Source: Granulicella sp. L60 (GTDB taxonomy: Bacteria > Acidobacteriota > Terriglobia > Terriglobales > Acidobacteriaceae). Taken from it: DNA of 64,000 nucleotides. Positions 25,990 to 35,219 of the stretch are shown piece by piece. The position numbers and the translations under genes are program-made. The first letter of the stretch is position 1. Each line of letters opens with the position of its first letter. The stretch covers positions 299,437 to 363,436 of the forward strand of contig NZ_LMUR01000010.1 of NCBI RefSeq assembly GCF_009765825.1, read 5' to 3'. The notes under the pieces were generated by a model, which ran no database searches, was not told the DNA's origin, and saw only the letters and a program-made list of their open reading frames with translations.

Positions 25990-27038
25990 ATGGATGCTCT
26001 TATTTCTTCCTCTACAGTCAGCCGACGTCGATTTCTGCGACAAAGCTTCGGATTTAGCGCACTAGCTACGCTGGGATTTTGGCCGGATACGGTTTTTTCT
26101 TTGCCGTCTGACCCTGCCGCTGCGGAACTGCTCATGGTCGGAGACTGGGGATACGACGACGACGACCATGCCGGGCAGTCCTGTGTGGCTGCTGGGATGC
26201 GCGAGTATGCGAAGCAACACGAGCTCAAGACGCAGGCTTTACTGATGCTTGGAGACAACTGGTATGGCGACCTTACTGGAGGCGTCCACTCTCCCCGCTG
26301 GCAGACACAGTTTGAAGAGATGTATCCGGCCGATGTGTTCGCCTGCCCTGCCTACGCTATACCAGGGAACCACGACTATCAACGTTGGCCCGAGAGCAAG
26401 GTAGCTGCCGAGCTGGAATACGCCCGCGTTGGCATGAACGGTGCAAGTCGGACTCGCTGGACCATGCCCTCCCTTTGGCACCGGTTTGGGTTTCGTTTAC
26501 TGTGAAGAATCCCCTTATCACTTTAATCGCGCTCGATAGCAATATGCCCTTCGATGACGGGAGCCTTGGCAAAGGGCGGAACTTTACGCTGACACCACAG
26601 CAACAGGCGGAGCAGCTTGCATGGCTGGAAACGGAACTCGCCCGGCCGCGAACCACGAAATTTCTGGTCGTTATGGGACATCATCCTGTCTACTCGGACG
26701 GAATGCATGGCGACCATCCCGTGCTGGTTCGTGATTGGGACCCGCTGTTTCGCAAACACAAGGTCGATCTCTATTTGGCAGGTCATGACCATGACCTGCA
26801 ACATCTGGAGTTCGAGGGCCATCCGACCAGTTTCTTTCTCTCGGGTGGCGGTGGGGCCGATTTATACGACCTCAAGAACGATCCTTTGCCGCGGAGGAAG
26901 TACGCCCAGAAGGTGTATGGCTTCAGTCATCTTTCCGTGACGCCAAAGCAGATGATCCTGCGCCATCTTGATAGTAATGGGCGGCCCCTTCATGCATTCT
27001 CCAAGACTCCCCGTGGCAAAATAACGATCTCCACTTAG
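25990..27038 (+). pseudogene. Tat-exported metallophosphoesterase, split by a frameshift
   Basis: Two consecutive frames together make one calcineurin-like phosphoesterase of about 350 residues. The first (to 26505) has a twin-arginine signal (SRRRFLRQSFGFSALA), metal ligands in MVGDWGYDDDDH, MLGDNWYGD and PGNHDYQRW. The second, frame-shifted by one base and becoming homologous at about 26490, continues with VKNPLITLIALDSNMPFDD, VVMGHHPVYSDG and LAGHDHDLQHLEFEG. The frame switch lies near 26485-26505 after WTMPSLWHRFGF. All metal-binding motifs survive, so the break is either recent or a sequencing error. If intact, it would be a periplasmic phosphatase of the purple-acid-phosphatase-like group. 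Confidence 0.8.
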
Positions 27039-27256
27039 TGGAAAAGGAGAGCGAGAAGTGAACTCGACTCTTCATTCGGCACACATTTTTGACTAACTGA
27101 AGTTCTATAAGCGCCATGCGTATAGTCCAGCGTGACCAAGACGAGTCCGTTGAAGTGTACCGACGCAACTTTATTCGTTCCCTATTAACAAACTCCAACT
27201 CCGCCAATCATTACATCAGCACGCAACTGAGACCTTGATTCGGAGTGCCCATTCCT

Positions 27257-29350
27257 ATGAGCCTTTCTTCCTCTGGCGGCAAGCCTGAGCAACTCGTCCG
27301 TTCATACGTTTTCCTATTTCTCGTTATCGTATTGCTGTGTGGTCAGAGTGGCTTCGGCCAGCAGATACGGATACTCAATGAGGCGGTTGTTAGCCCTCCA
27401 CAAGGCGGCCAACACAGCTGGTATGACATTGAGGCTGATCCTAACAACTCCAAGAATCTCATTGTTTGTGGGATGCGATGGGACGCGAAAGACAACGCTG
27501 AGCGTGGCTTTGTGTACTCATCGCAAGATGGAGGTGTGACGTGGCATCTCGCACTTGAGGACAAACACTCTAGCTGGGTTTCTGAGGAATCGTGTGCTTA
27601 TGGGGTGCATGGTATCGCATATTTTATAGCTGGCGCTTCCAAGATCGACGATGCGGGAGGGTTACACCATGACCAAGGTATAACGAGAATATATGTCTCT
27701 CGCGATGGGGGAAAGAGCTGGACTCTTGGAACCGAGACTGGATGGACGGATTTCTCAGCTTCCGTAGTCGACATAAATAAAGGTGAAAACGAGAACCGGT
27801 TATATATCTTTTTCAACAATCTGTGGACCTACTATTCTTCAGTTCATGACCAAGGTAAACCGACTAATTTACCTAAGTTCAGCGATAAGGTAAGTGAGTT
27901 CGATACGACGGGGAATACGACAGGCCTAATCAGTTATAAGTATGGGGATGTTCATCCTGCTGGTCCGTTCTATAACGATGCCATGTACAAGCTGCGACTC
28001 CATGGCTCGTATCCGGCACAAAATCTTTTATTAAAAGACGGTTCCTTATTAAGCCTTTTCTGGTCGAAGAGAAGGACATTTGGTGCTGATGGCAGGCAAG
28101 ATGGTAGAGAATTTATCCTTGCTGCTCAGCATACTGATCCCCAACGCCGGGTATTGTCTGAACCGGTTGTCTTACAGCAATCGACAGAGGTCCGGCAACA
28201 ACAACCAATGGCGTGTAATTCATACCTCTCTGCGCCAGCTGCATATGACAAAGTGGCAAATAAGATCTATACAGTCTACCTCGGGAGCCAAGGGACCCAT
28301 TGCACGTTGGTGTTAGCGACATCCACAGACAACGGAGCCACTTGGTCTTCGCATCCGTGGGTTGAGAAATCGGGTGCTCTCTCGGACTCCACAAAGATTC
28401 CGGAGCGTCGATATAAATCGCTGGCACTAGCAAGGAACAACGATGGCTCTTTAGCTCTTTTGTGGCGCGATACAAACGACAGTGACTGCTGGAATTTTGC
28501 TGCATCCACAGATGACGGATTAACGTTTTCGCATCCCAAGCAGCTTTCGGGTTGCCAGCTTGAATCTGGATCAAAATACAGACTCAGCAGTGCCACGCTG
28601 GACTTTTTCGTTGCGCAGGCTGACCCCTCCGATCCCCAAGATTATGCAAGTTTGCGCATCGAAAACCACGATAACTTTGCCCGTAGTCATACCACTGGTA
28701 TTGCCGTTTCTAGCGATGGCGTCTTTCATCCGACATGGGTCACCTTTGGAAAAGGTGAGGGCCAATTGCATACTGCTGCAATTGCGATTCAAGCGCATCC
28801 CGATAGCAAAGTGCAAAGGGTTGAACTTCCGCAAGATTGGAAAGAAATCACGGGCAGGGTCCAGTTTCTGTACGGCGGAGACCAACAATACGATCCTGCA
28901 TCTGGGTTGCTTACCGTCAAGACAATCATACGCAATAGCGGTAAGCAGATCCTTCAGGCACCCCTCAGGTTAGAAATCACTGCATATTCTGACGTCGGCA
29001 CCGTCTACCCGATAAACGTGCAGTCCGAAGGTGCGAACCAGTATTGGGATGTTGGCGGATACCTGCCTAGTGGTGGTCTGGAGCCAGGAGGTGTAAGTCA
29101 GCCTATACCGCTGATTCTCCACTTTGTCCCTGATGCTGATGCGGAGCCTTCCGATTCCCTTGCTTCGTTGTCGATGCATCTGCTTTCGATGAATGCATCT
29201 GTTAGTCCTTTGGATTCTCGCACAAAAGGAAAAGATCAAGCACCGCTGTTGTCCCCTCCTCATATCGCTCCGAACTCCTCTGCTCGATCACAGGGGTTGG
29301 GCTCCAACCTTGATACCGATCCGCAAAAGCCACAGAACGACATTCCCTAG
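27257..29350 (+). CDS. Secreted sialidase-like (BNR/Asp-box repeat) protein
   Basis: 697 residues. A hydrophobic signal segment (SYVFLFLVIVLLCGQSGFGQ) is followed by a beta-propeller with repeated Asp-box motifs: SSQDGGVTWHL, SRDGGKSWTLG, STDNGATWSSH and STDDGLTFS. This is the exo-alpha-sialidase/BNR superfamily, but I cannot confirm the Arg triad and Tyr-Glu of true sialidases, so it may be a glycan-binding or other propeller. The C-terminal part (about 540-650) looks like a beta-sandwich. It is followed 90 bp later by the TonB receptor, suggesting joint use of an external substrate. Confidence 0.7.
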   Translation: MSLSSSGGKPEQLVRSYVFLFLVIVLLCGQSGFGQQIRILNEAVVSPPQGGQHSWYDIEADPNNSKNLIVCGMRWDAKDNAERGFVYSSQDGGVTWHLALEDKHSSWVSEESCAYGVHGIAYFIAGASKIDDAGGLHHDQGITRIYVSRDGGKSWTLGTETGWTDFSASVVDINKGENENRLYIFFNNLWTYYSSVHDQGKPTNLPKFSDKVSEFDTTGNTTGLISYKYGDVHPAGPFYNDAMYKLRLHGSYPAQNLLLKDGSLLSLFWSKRRTFGADGRQDGREFILAAQHTDPQRRVLSEPVVLQQSTEVRQQQPMACNSYLSAPAAYDKVANKIYTVYLGSQGTHCTLVLATSTDNGATWSSHPWVEKSGALSDSTKIPERRYKSLALARNNDGSLALLWRDTNDSDCWNFAASTDDGLTFSHPKQLSGCQLESGSKYRLSSATLDFFVAQADPSDPQDYASLRIENHDNFARSHTTGIAVSSDGVFHPTWVTFGKGEGQLHTAAIAIQAHPDSKVQRVELPQDWKEITGRVQFLYGGDQQYDPASGLLTVKTIIRNSGKQILQAPLRLEITAYSDVGTVYPINVQSEGANQYWDVGGYLPSGGLEPGGVSQPIPLILHFVPDADAEPSDSLASLSMHLLSMNASVSPLDSRTKGKDQAPLLSPPHIAPNSSARSQGLGSNLDTDPQKPQNDIP

Positions 29351-29440
29351 TGAACGTTAGGCGCAATGGCGCAATTCGGTACATATCCTCGTTTTCTTAG
29401 TTATGAAGAATTTGTGATCTCTCATTCTCAGGAGAAATTT

Positions 29441-32400
29441 GTGTTCATAAAAAAGTGTTCATTTGTCTTCTTGCTGTCGATTGCTTCAGCAGCTTCAGCT
29501 CAAAACGCACAGTTAACCGGGTTGGTAAAAGACCCCAGCGGTGCATGTATCGCTCGAGCCACTGTAACACTCGCAAACCAGGATACGGGGGCCGTATCAA
29601 CAGCCAAAACGAACGCTGTTGGGTTCTATAACTTTTCATCCGTTATTGCTGGAAGATACGCTGTTAAAGCCGAGGCAAAAAGTTTTGCAAAAACAATGGT
29701 CGATGGTTTACGGGTCGAAACATCTGGGGATCAGAGGCTCGATATTGAACTTAGCGTTCCGCGTGGAAGCGAAACCATAACGGTGCAAGCTGGCTCCGTC
29801 AATATGAATACTGAAGATGCTTCGGTCAGCACCGTTGTCAACCAAGCCCTCATTGGCGAACTACCATTGAACGGACGTAGTCTTGACACTCTCTTCTTAC
29901 TTACCCCTGGCGTGGTTCCATCGGGGACGCAGAATGGTGGCGGTCAATACTCGGTCAACGGCCAGCGATCTTCCGGCAACCAACTAACCGTGGACGGTGC
30001 CTCCGGAAATGTGTTCCTGAGTTCGACGTTCGCTGGCAGTCCTGTGACGGGGTCTGGTCAGACTGGTGTAGCCGGATCGACGTATGCCACCTCGGCCTCC
30101 GGGGGTACTAATGGCCTGTTGCCGGTAGATGCAATTGAAGAGTATCGGATGGAGACATCCACCTATTCGGCAGAGTATGGGCGTTCGCCCGGTGGTCAAA
30201 TCCAAATGCGGACGCGGGGAGGAACAAACACATTTCATGGGTCTGTCTTTGAATATTTTCGCAATCAGGTGATGGATGCGACCGACTGGTTCGTAAAGTA
30301 CAACGGCCTGAAACAGTCGCCACTTAGAATGAATGACTTCGGAGGCACCGTAGGTGGCACCATTTTCAAAAACAAACTATTCTTCTTCGTTGCGCACGAG
30401 ACCCTTGATCTTGATCAGCCAAACAGTACTAAGGCAAGCGTTCCAAGTGCCTTCGCACTGCAATCGGCCAGTGCGACCTTTGCACCGCTTATAGCAGCAT
30501 TCCCCAAGGGAAATGGTGGAACCGCCGCTACCAGTAAGAATCCACAATACACCGATATTTACAATGCTGCCTATGCGACGAAGATAATCGATCACTCAAC
30601 GTCCGCCCGGTTTGACGCTAATCTGCCAGGGGGATACAAAGCATTCTTCCGCTTCAACCTTGCTCCGTCGTCTTCGACGAATACACTTTGGGACTCAAGC
30701 AACTCCTCGCTTGGGTTGAATACTTATACGGGTGGCGTCACTAAATCGTTCACGTCGTCGTTGCTCAACGAATTGACGGCTAATTACAGTACGAACCATA
30801 CAGCATTTAGTTATAAGTTGCTTCCCATAGATGGAGGCGATCCGAGCGGCCTCAATCAATTCTGTTCCACTGAGGCATATAGTCCCGGTGGTAGTTCTTC
30901 GCGTTGTACGTTTACTGGTGTGCGAGGCTGGACAGGGATCAATTTAGGTGTGCCACAGGCAGGCGATGTGAGCCAGTGGAATGTAATTGACAAACTCCAT
31001 TGGACGATGGGCCGACATTCCCTTACTTTTGGCACTGATTTTCGGCGCCTGTTGACCAGTTTTGCGCCCTATACGAACGACACTGTTTATCTTGGCTTTT
31101 TCAATAGTCCTACTGTTATCTCGGGTACTGCCTTTGATGAAGCAGCGACCCAAACAGCAACATTCAACAAACTCTCATTTCCAGTGGATAATCTGTCTCT
31201 ATTCGCTCAAGACGCCTGGCATATTACAAGCCGCCTCACAGTGAATTATGGTTTACGGTGGGAATATAATCCGCCAGTGTCCGATGGGAACGGCGGACCC
31301 CTTGCTCTCATCGGAAGTTCAACCAATCTTTCAAGCCTAGTACCTGCGCCAACCGGTACTCCACTTTATAGGGCGGAACATGGTGCTTTTGCTCCTCGGC
31401 TGGGATTTGCCTACCAGCTTCAGAATCGTCAAGGCTTTGCTACTGTGTTGCGCGCAGGGGCTGGAATATTCTACGACACGGGGCAGGCTGCCACTACATT
31501 GGGCAGCGTCAGCAATAGTTACCCCTACGTCATTACTGCTTCAGCAAGCAATGTTCCCTTCAGTCAGATCAACTTCAAATCGCTTCAGCAAAGCGCTCCG
31601 GCGCAGACTTTGCCCCAGGACACTCTCTATGCTGTCGATCCGCATCTGACACTCCCTTATACGGGACAATGGAACCTCGCCGTTGAGCAGCAGCTCTTTG
31701 GCAACACTTCGGTAAGCGCAACGTACTTGGGCGCCGATGGAGAGAAGCTTGGATCGACTATAGCTGCACAGGGCCTCACTCCGTCGCTTGTTACGCCAAC
31801 AGACGGAGAGCTATTTTTGTTGACCAATCGCGGTAGATCGAACTATCAGGCGCTGCAGCTCCAGGCGACGGTTCGCGCGGCCTCTGGAATCGATGCTCTC
31901 GTGGCTTATACGTACTCGCACAATCTGGACAATGGAACGTCCGATTTTTCAGGTCCGAGTGCCAATGTGACGGACTACTGGGGAAATGCAGACAACGATA
32001 TCCGTCATGTCTTTTCGGCTGGAATGAGTCTGAGGCCTAAAGGCATGTCTGAAAGTAAGCTGCTCAAAGTGGTGTCAACGGGTTGGGTAGTGAACACATT
32101 TATACGGCTGCAAACCGCAACGCCTCTATCCGTATTTGCCACCATTTATACGGTAGACAACAGCAACCAAGGCTTCGCCGATCGCGTTCCGGGAGTTCCG
32201 GTATACAAACATGGTCCTAGTACGGGAGTATGCGCGGTTACCGAGAGCTGCATCCCTGGTGGCGTTCAGCTAAACCCAGCAGCATTTGCCGATCCTCCGA
32301 GAGATCCCGTGACCTTGGCACTGCTTAGAGACGGCGATAGTGGCCGGAACGCCTATAGGCTATTTGGACTACATGAGTTCGACCTATCTACGGGAAGAAA

Positions 32401-32626
32401 GTTCGCTGTTACGGAGCGTGTGGGTTTCGAGTTCAAAGCGGAGGCCTTCAACATACTGAATACCCCGACATTCGCGAATGTGCAGACAGGACTAGATTTC
32501 AACACAAACTTCGGACAAGCCCAAAACACCTATTCGGCTTTTACTGGGGGAAACGGGGGGCAAAATTCGACTTTTCAGCTTGGTGGCGCAAGAAACATAC
32601 AACTTACGGGCAGACTAACGTTCTGA
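29441..32626 (+). CDS. Oar-like TonB-dependent outer-membrane receptor with carboxypeptidase-regulatory N-domain
   Basis: 1061 residues. A signal peptide (CSFVFLLSIASAASAQ) leads into a CarboxypepD_reg-like domain (TGLVKDPSGACIARATVTLA, about 25-110). A plug region follows (NQALIGELPLNGRSLDTLFL, ... GGQYSVNGQRSSGNQLTVDG) and then a long beta-barrel ending in a terminal Phe (QLTGRLTF). Such receptors are highly expanded in Acidobacteriota and import or bind large ligands. GTG 29441 is chosen because AGGAG lies just upstream and the signal peptide starts there; the ATG at 29366 would add a non-conserved leader. It is convergent with the RiPP operon. Confidence 0.9.
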   Translation: MFIKKCSFVFLLSIASAASAQNAQLTGLVKDPSGACIARATVTLANQDTGAVSTAKTNAVGFYNFSSVIAGRYAVKAEAKSFAKTMVDGLRVETSGDQRLDIELSVPRGSETITVQAGSVNMNTEDASVSTVVNQALIGELPLNGRSLDTLFLLTPGVVPSGTQNGGGQYSVNGQRSSGNQLTVDGASGNVFLSSTFAGSPVTGSGQTGVAGSTYATSASGGTNGLLPVDAIEEYRMETSTYSAEYGRSPGGQIQMRTRGGTNTFHGSVFEYFRNQVMDATDWFVKYNGLKQSPLRMNDFGGTVGGTIFKNKLFFFVAHETLDLDQPNSTKASVPSAFALQSASATFAPLIAAFPKGNGGTAATSKNPQYTDIYNAAYATKIIDHSTSARFDANLPGGYKAFFRFNLAPSSSTNTLWDSSNSSLGLNTYTGGVTKSFTSSLLNELTANYSTNHTAFSYKLLPIDGGDPSGLNQFCSTEAYSPGGSSSRCTFTGVRGWTGINLGVPQAGDVSQWNVIDKLHWTMGRHSLTFGTDFRRLLTSFAPYTNDTVYLGFFNSPTVISGTAFDEAATQTATFNKLSFPVDNLSLFAQDAWHITSRLTVNYGLRWEYNPPVSDGNGGPLALIGSSTNLSSLVPAPTGTPLYRAEHGAFAPRLGFAYQLQNRQGFATVLRAGAGIFYDTGQAATTLGSVSNSYPYVITASASNVPFSQINFKSLQQSAPAQTLPQDTLYAVDPHLTLPYTGQWNLAVEQQLFGNTSVSATYLGADGEKLGSTIAAQGLTPSLVTPTDGELFLLTNRGRSNYQALQLQATVRAASGIDALVAYTYSHNLDNGTSDFSGPSANVTDYWGNADNDIRHVFSAGMSLRPKGMSESKLLKVVSTGWVVNTFIRLQTATPLSVFATIYTVDNSNQGFADRVPGVPVYKHGPSTGVCAVTESCIPGGVQLNPAAFADPPRDPVTLALLRDGDSGRNAYRLFGLHEFDLSTGRKFAVTERVGFEFKAEAFNILNTPTFANVQTGLDFNTNFGQAQNTYSAFTGGNGGQNSTFQLGGARNIQLTGRLTF

Positions 32627-32670
32627 AAACGTTGCAAATACCTTATCATCTCAGCATTGTTGAGAAGTTA

Positions 32671-32690
32671 GGGGGGGTAGTCCCCCCCCC
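32671..32690. terminator. G/C-run hairpin between convergent units
   Basis: Seven G (32671-32677), TAGT, nine C (32682-32690) can form a very stable hairpin 45 bp after the TonB receptor stop and 14 bp after the last RiPP precursor stop. It could end transcription from both sides. No clear T-run follows on the plus strand. Confidence 0.45.
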
Positions 32691-32703
32691 GACTGACCAT
32701 CAC

Positions 32704-32853
32704 CTATTCATCTACTTCATAGGCGCCGTTTGTGCCATTGCTTGGATCGCTTGAATCGCTGCAGAGGTTGTTGGGTTTTCCCGCGCCGCCACCGCTTTCG
32801 ACGAGGTGAATAGCCCTACCGAGGGGTTGCATTGTTGGTACTTGATATTTCAT
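32704..32853 (-). CDS. RiPP (lasso-type) precursor peptide 1
   Basis: 49 residues, preceded by AAGGAG 8-9 bp upstream of the ATG. The leader MKYQVPTMQPLGRAIHLVES carries the YxxP motif recognised by PqqD-like (RRE) B1 proteins. A predicted ring segment GKPNNLCSD (residues 25-33) would close Gly25 to Asp33. The tail SSDPSNGTNG ends in AYEVDE. Last gene of the RiPP operon, followed by the G/C hairpin. It shares the YQ.PT..PL leader, the xKxxxxCxD segment and the GAYEVDE end with precursor 2. The leader residue at -2 is not the usual Thr, so the cleavage point is a guess. Confidence 0.85.
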   Translation of the reverse strand: MKYQVPTMQPLGRAIHLVESGGGAGKPNNLCSDSSDPSNGTNGAYEVDE

Positions 32854-32938
32854 ATCCTTCTCCTTAGACATTGGTGATGTTGAGTTGATCTGGCATGGGT
32901 TCGTAGATCTAGTGCTCCATGTCTTCCGGGAGCAAGCC

Positions 32939-33082
32939 CTATTCGTCTACTTCGTATGCTCCTGCGGATTTCGCATCACCACCATCTGGGCAATGATGTG
33001 TGTTTTTGTTGCCGCCGTTTGTGTGGGTGATCAATTTGGAGGCAAGCTCCAGTGGACTGAGCGTAGGCTGTTGGTAACGCAT
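32939..33082 (-). CDS. RiPP (lasso-type) precursor peptide 2
   Basis: 47 residues with AAGGAG about 8 bp before the ATG. The leader MRYQQPTLSPLELASKLITH has the YxxPxLxPL form. The predicted ring segment is NKNTHHCPD (residues 25-33), aligned position by position with precursor 1 (C31 and D33 in both). The tail GGDAKSA ends in GAYEVDE. It lies 85 bp upstream of precursor 1 and 80 bp downstream of precursor 3 and shows the same layout. A long open frame on the opposite strand is a shadow. Confidence 0.88.
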   Translation of the reverse strand: MRYQQPTLSPLELASKLITHTNGGNKNTHHCPDGGDAKSAGAYEVDE

Positions 33083-33162
33083 GATAGTTCTCCTTTCAGA
33101 TTCATGGCCGGCTTTGGCGGTCGGCCACGCTTGCTGTCACTGTTCACCGACGGTGACGATTT

Positions 33163-33297
33163 CTATTCATCGACCTCATATGCGCCATCGCTATAACAAG
33201 GGCCGCTGGTGTCTTGACACTGTGTCGCACATTTGTCGTAGTTAGCTATCCGATTGAGGGGATGTGCGGGGGATGTGAATGGGCGCGTGTATTGCAT
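33163..33297 (-). CDS. RiPP (lasso-type) precursor peptide 3, cysteine-rich
   Basis: 44 residues, AAAAGGAAG upstream of the ATG. The leader MQYTRPFTSPAHPLNRIANY keeps YxxP. The predicted ring segment is DKCATQCQD (residues 21-29) and the tail TSGPCYSD ends in GAYEVDE. Three Cys (23, 27, 34) could form disulfides or thioethers, unlike the single Cys of the other two. Its first 52 bases overlap the 3' end of the cyclase gene in another frame, so translation is probably coupled. It shows that the family tolerates a variable middle but not a variable C-terminus. Confidence 0.85.
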   Translation of the reverse strand: MQYTRPFTSPAHPLNRIANYDKCATQCQDTSGPCYSDGAYEVDE

Positions 33298-35210
33298 TGT
33301 GTGTCTTCCTTTTCAGAAACTGGCGTCGTATTGACGCCGCGTAAGTTGGCCAATTGCATCGGCATGTTGCGCTGCATAAGCCAGTAACAAGCTCCTAGAA
33401 CACCGTGGAGCAGCACAACTGGTGCCTCCTTACCCTGACGCAGCCTTTCTATGTCCTTAAGCACTTGGGTCACGTCAATGTAGCGTTCCCCGATGGCTGA
33501 CTTAGGCAGCAGTGATTCGAGGGCCGCCGCGGAGTCGATCAGCTCTAAGGCTATTTCCCGTTTCCCCAACCACTTCGTCTTGCGGAAAAGTACAACATCT
33601 GGCACGATGCCCTTCAGCGCCCGTCGCATCAACGATCGCCGCTGTTTCGCACGGAGAAGCTGTTCTTCAGGAATAGCAAAGAGAAAAGCGACGAGGTCGC
33701 GGTCGTAATAAGGAAGCGTCAACCGCCCATCTACCCCTGTAATACTCAATGGCCTGTTCTGAAGAGTCGAAGCGAGCGTGAGATAAGCGGAATTGGGAGA
33801 ATTTGGGCCGGGCAGGTAATCCTGCCATGTTCGAACAGCGCTGAGGCTTCGTTCACGGGCGTCATAGCGCTTGGCGAACTCGGGTTGTAGCCAGGTCGAC
33901 ACTTCCGCGGTTGCATCCAGTTTTGCCCGCACGGTCAAAGGCATGAGCTCAAGGACAGAGCGGCCCAGCAGTGTCCAGATAGGAACCTTTCGCTGCAAAC
34001 TCCAAGCCTGAATTTGCTCCCAGTATGTTGGTAGGTGCAAAGTCCAGAGCGATGTTGCAAGTTGCGGTACAGGATTCTGGACTCCACCAAGGAGCTCATC
34101 TCCGCCAAGACCTGCGAGATGAACCCGGTTGGACTGTGCTGCTGTCGCGTCAGATACTCGGAGTTCATGCTGTAATGTGCTGTTGAAGGAGCCAGGTAGT
34201 GGAGAAAAGCGTTCAGCAGGCAATGGGACGAGCCCAAGCCTGGACTTGGACATTTGCAAGTGGGTTCCCGTCTTGCCGATATGTGCCTCAATTGCCTCGT
34301 AGTACGGACGTTCGTCACCACCAGGCTCGTCCAACGAATAATACGAGAGGGTATTGATAAGAGCATTGGCTTCGCCTCGATTGATCAGGTCGTAAGCAAT
34401 ACACACAATCGAACTGGAGTCGAGCCCTCCGCTCAAATCTGCTTGGATGGGGTAGTTGGTTCGCATACGGTGACGCAGTGACTGTCGCAGAAAGTAGCGG
34501 AAATGCTCTTCGTATTCAGCATCCGACTTGTAGCGGATGGGCCGTTGATGAGCGAAGCTCCAGTAACGCTGAATGCGAAGTCGATGAGTGTCGACCTCAA
34601 CATATGATCCCGGTGGCACCGCTTGAATCTCAGCATAAGGAGTGAGCTGCGGCTCAGGATGGGAAACAAAGTAGCCAGCGAAGTATTCGTCGCATAGCGC
34701 AAACTCCTCGCCACTGTGCAGAACGAGAGTCGTAAGGTTCGTCGACCAGAACAGGCTCTTAGGGGTTCGCAGATAATAGAGCTTACGAATGCCGATGTAG
34801 TCCCTTGCAAGAATGAGGCGCCGCCGTCTCCGATCCCAGACCGTCATTGCCCAATCGCCAATAAGACGTCGGAAGCAATCTGTACCCCAATGATCGAAAG
34901 CCGCAGCAGCAAGTTCCGCATCGGTGGGAAGATCGACCGATCTGCTGTCCAGAGCGAGAAGCAGTTCCTCCTGATTATCCAGTCGGCCGTCCCATAGCAC
35001 TCGATTCCCGTCCCGACTGTGAATCGGCTGTACTTCCAACGAGTCCTCTGCGGTGACGTAATAGGCGCGATATAGAAGTGTGAGGCCATCTTCTGCATGC
35101 TCCCCGCGGCCGTCAGGTCCATGTTGAGCAAGTGACTGCTCAAACGCCAGTATCTGGGACGGGTCTACAGGGGCGTGATCGAAATGCCAGATGCCTGCTT
35201 GCATACTCAT
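33246..35210 (-). CDS. Asparagine-synthetase-like lasso peptide cyclase (McjC/LarC-type)
   Basis: 654 residues. The N-terminal Ntn/glutaminase-like domain (WDGRLDNQEELLLAL, LIGDWAMTVWDR) lacks the catalytic Cys after the initiator (MSMQAG), as expected of a cyclase that needs no glutamine. The synthetase domain has the ATP pyrophosphatase loop QADLSGGLDSSSIVC (about residue 258) and HLAGLGGDELLGG. It adenylates an Asp/Glu side chain and closes the macrolactam with the new N-terminus of the core. GGAG lies 6 bp before ATG 35210, 9 bp after the B2 gene. Its 3' end overlaps precursor 3. Confidence 0.9.
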   Translation of the reverse strand: MSMQAGIWHFDHAPVDPSQILAFEQSLAQHGPDGRGEHAEDGLTLLYRAYYVTAEDSLEVQPIHSRDGNRVLWDGRLDNQEELLLALDSRSVDLPTDAELAAAAFDHWGTDCFRRLIGDWAMTVWDRRRRRLILARDYIGIRKLYYLRTPKSLFWSTNLTTLVLHSGEEFALCDEYFAGYFVSHPEPQLTPYAEIQAVPPGSYVEVDTHRLRIQRYWSFAHQRPIRYKSDAEYEEHFRYFLRQSLRHRMRTNYPIQADLSGGLDSSSIVCIAYDLINRGEANALINTLSYYSLDEPGGDERPYYEAIEAHIGKTGTHLQMSKSRLGLVPLPAERFSPLPGSFNSTLQHELRVSDATAAQSNRVHLAGLGGDELLGGVQNPVPQLATSLWTLHLPTYWEQIQAWSLQRKVPIWTLLGRSVLELMPLTVRAKLDATAEVSTWLQPEFAKRYDARERSLSAVRTWQDYLPGPNSPNSAYLTLASTLQNRPLSITGVDGRLTLPYYDRDLVAFLFAIPEEQLLRAKQRRSLMRRALKGIVPDVVLFRKTKWLGKREIALELIDSAAALESLLPKSAIGERYIDVTQVLKDIERLRQGKEAPVVLLHGVLGACYWLMQRNMPMQLANLRGVNTTPVSEKEDTQCNTRAHSHPPHIPSIG

Positions 35211-35219
35211 GCAGTTCTC

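Noticed and set aside
32885..33196. 103-codon plus-strand open frame over the precursor region
   Set aside because: It is antisense to precursor 2 and part of precursor 3, has no ribosome site and no protein-like pattern, while the minus-strand peptides have ribosome sites and shared motifs.
32704..33297. Lanthipeptide, microviridin or thiopeptide interpretation of the small peptides
   Set aside because: No LanB/LanM, ATP-grasp or YcaO gene is present; the B1, B2 and asparagine-synthetase set specifies lasso-type chemistry.
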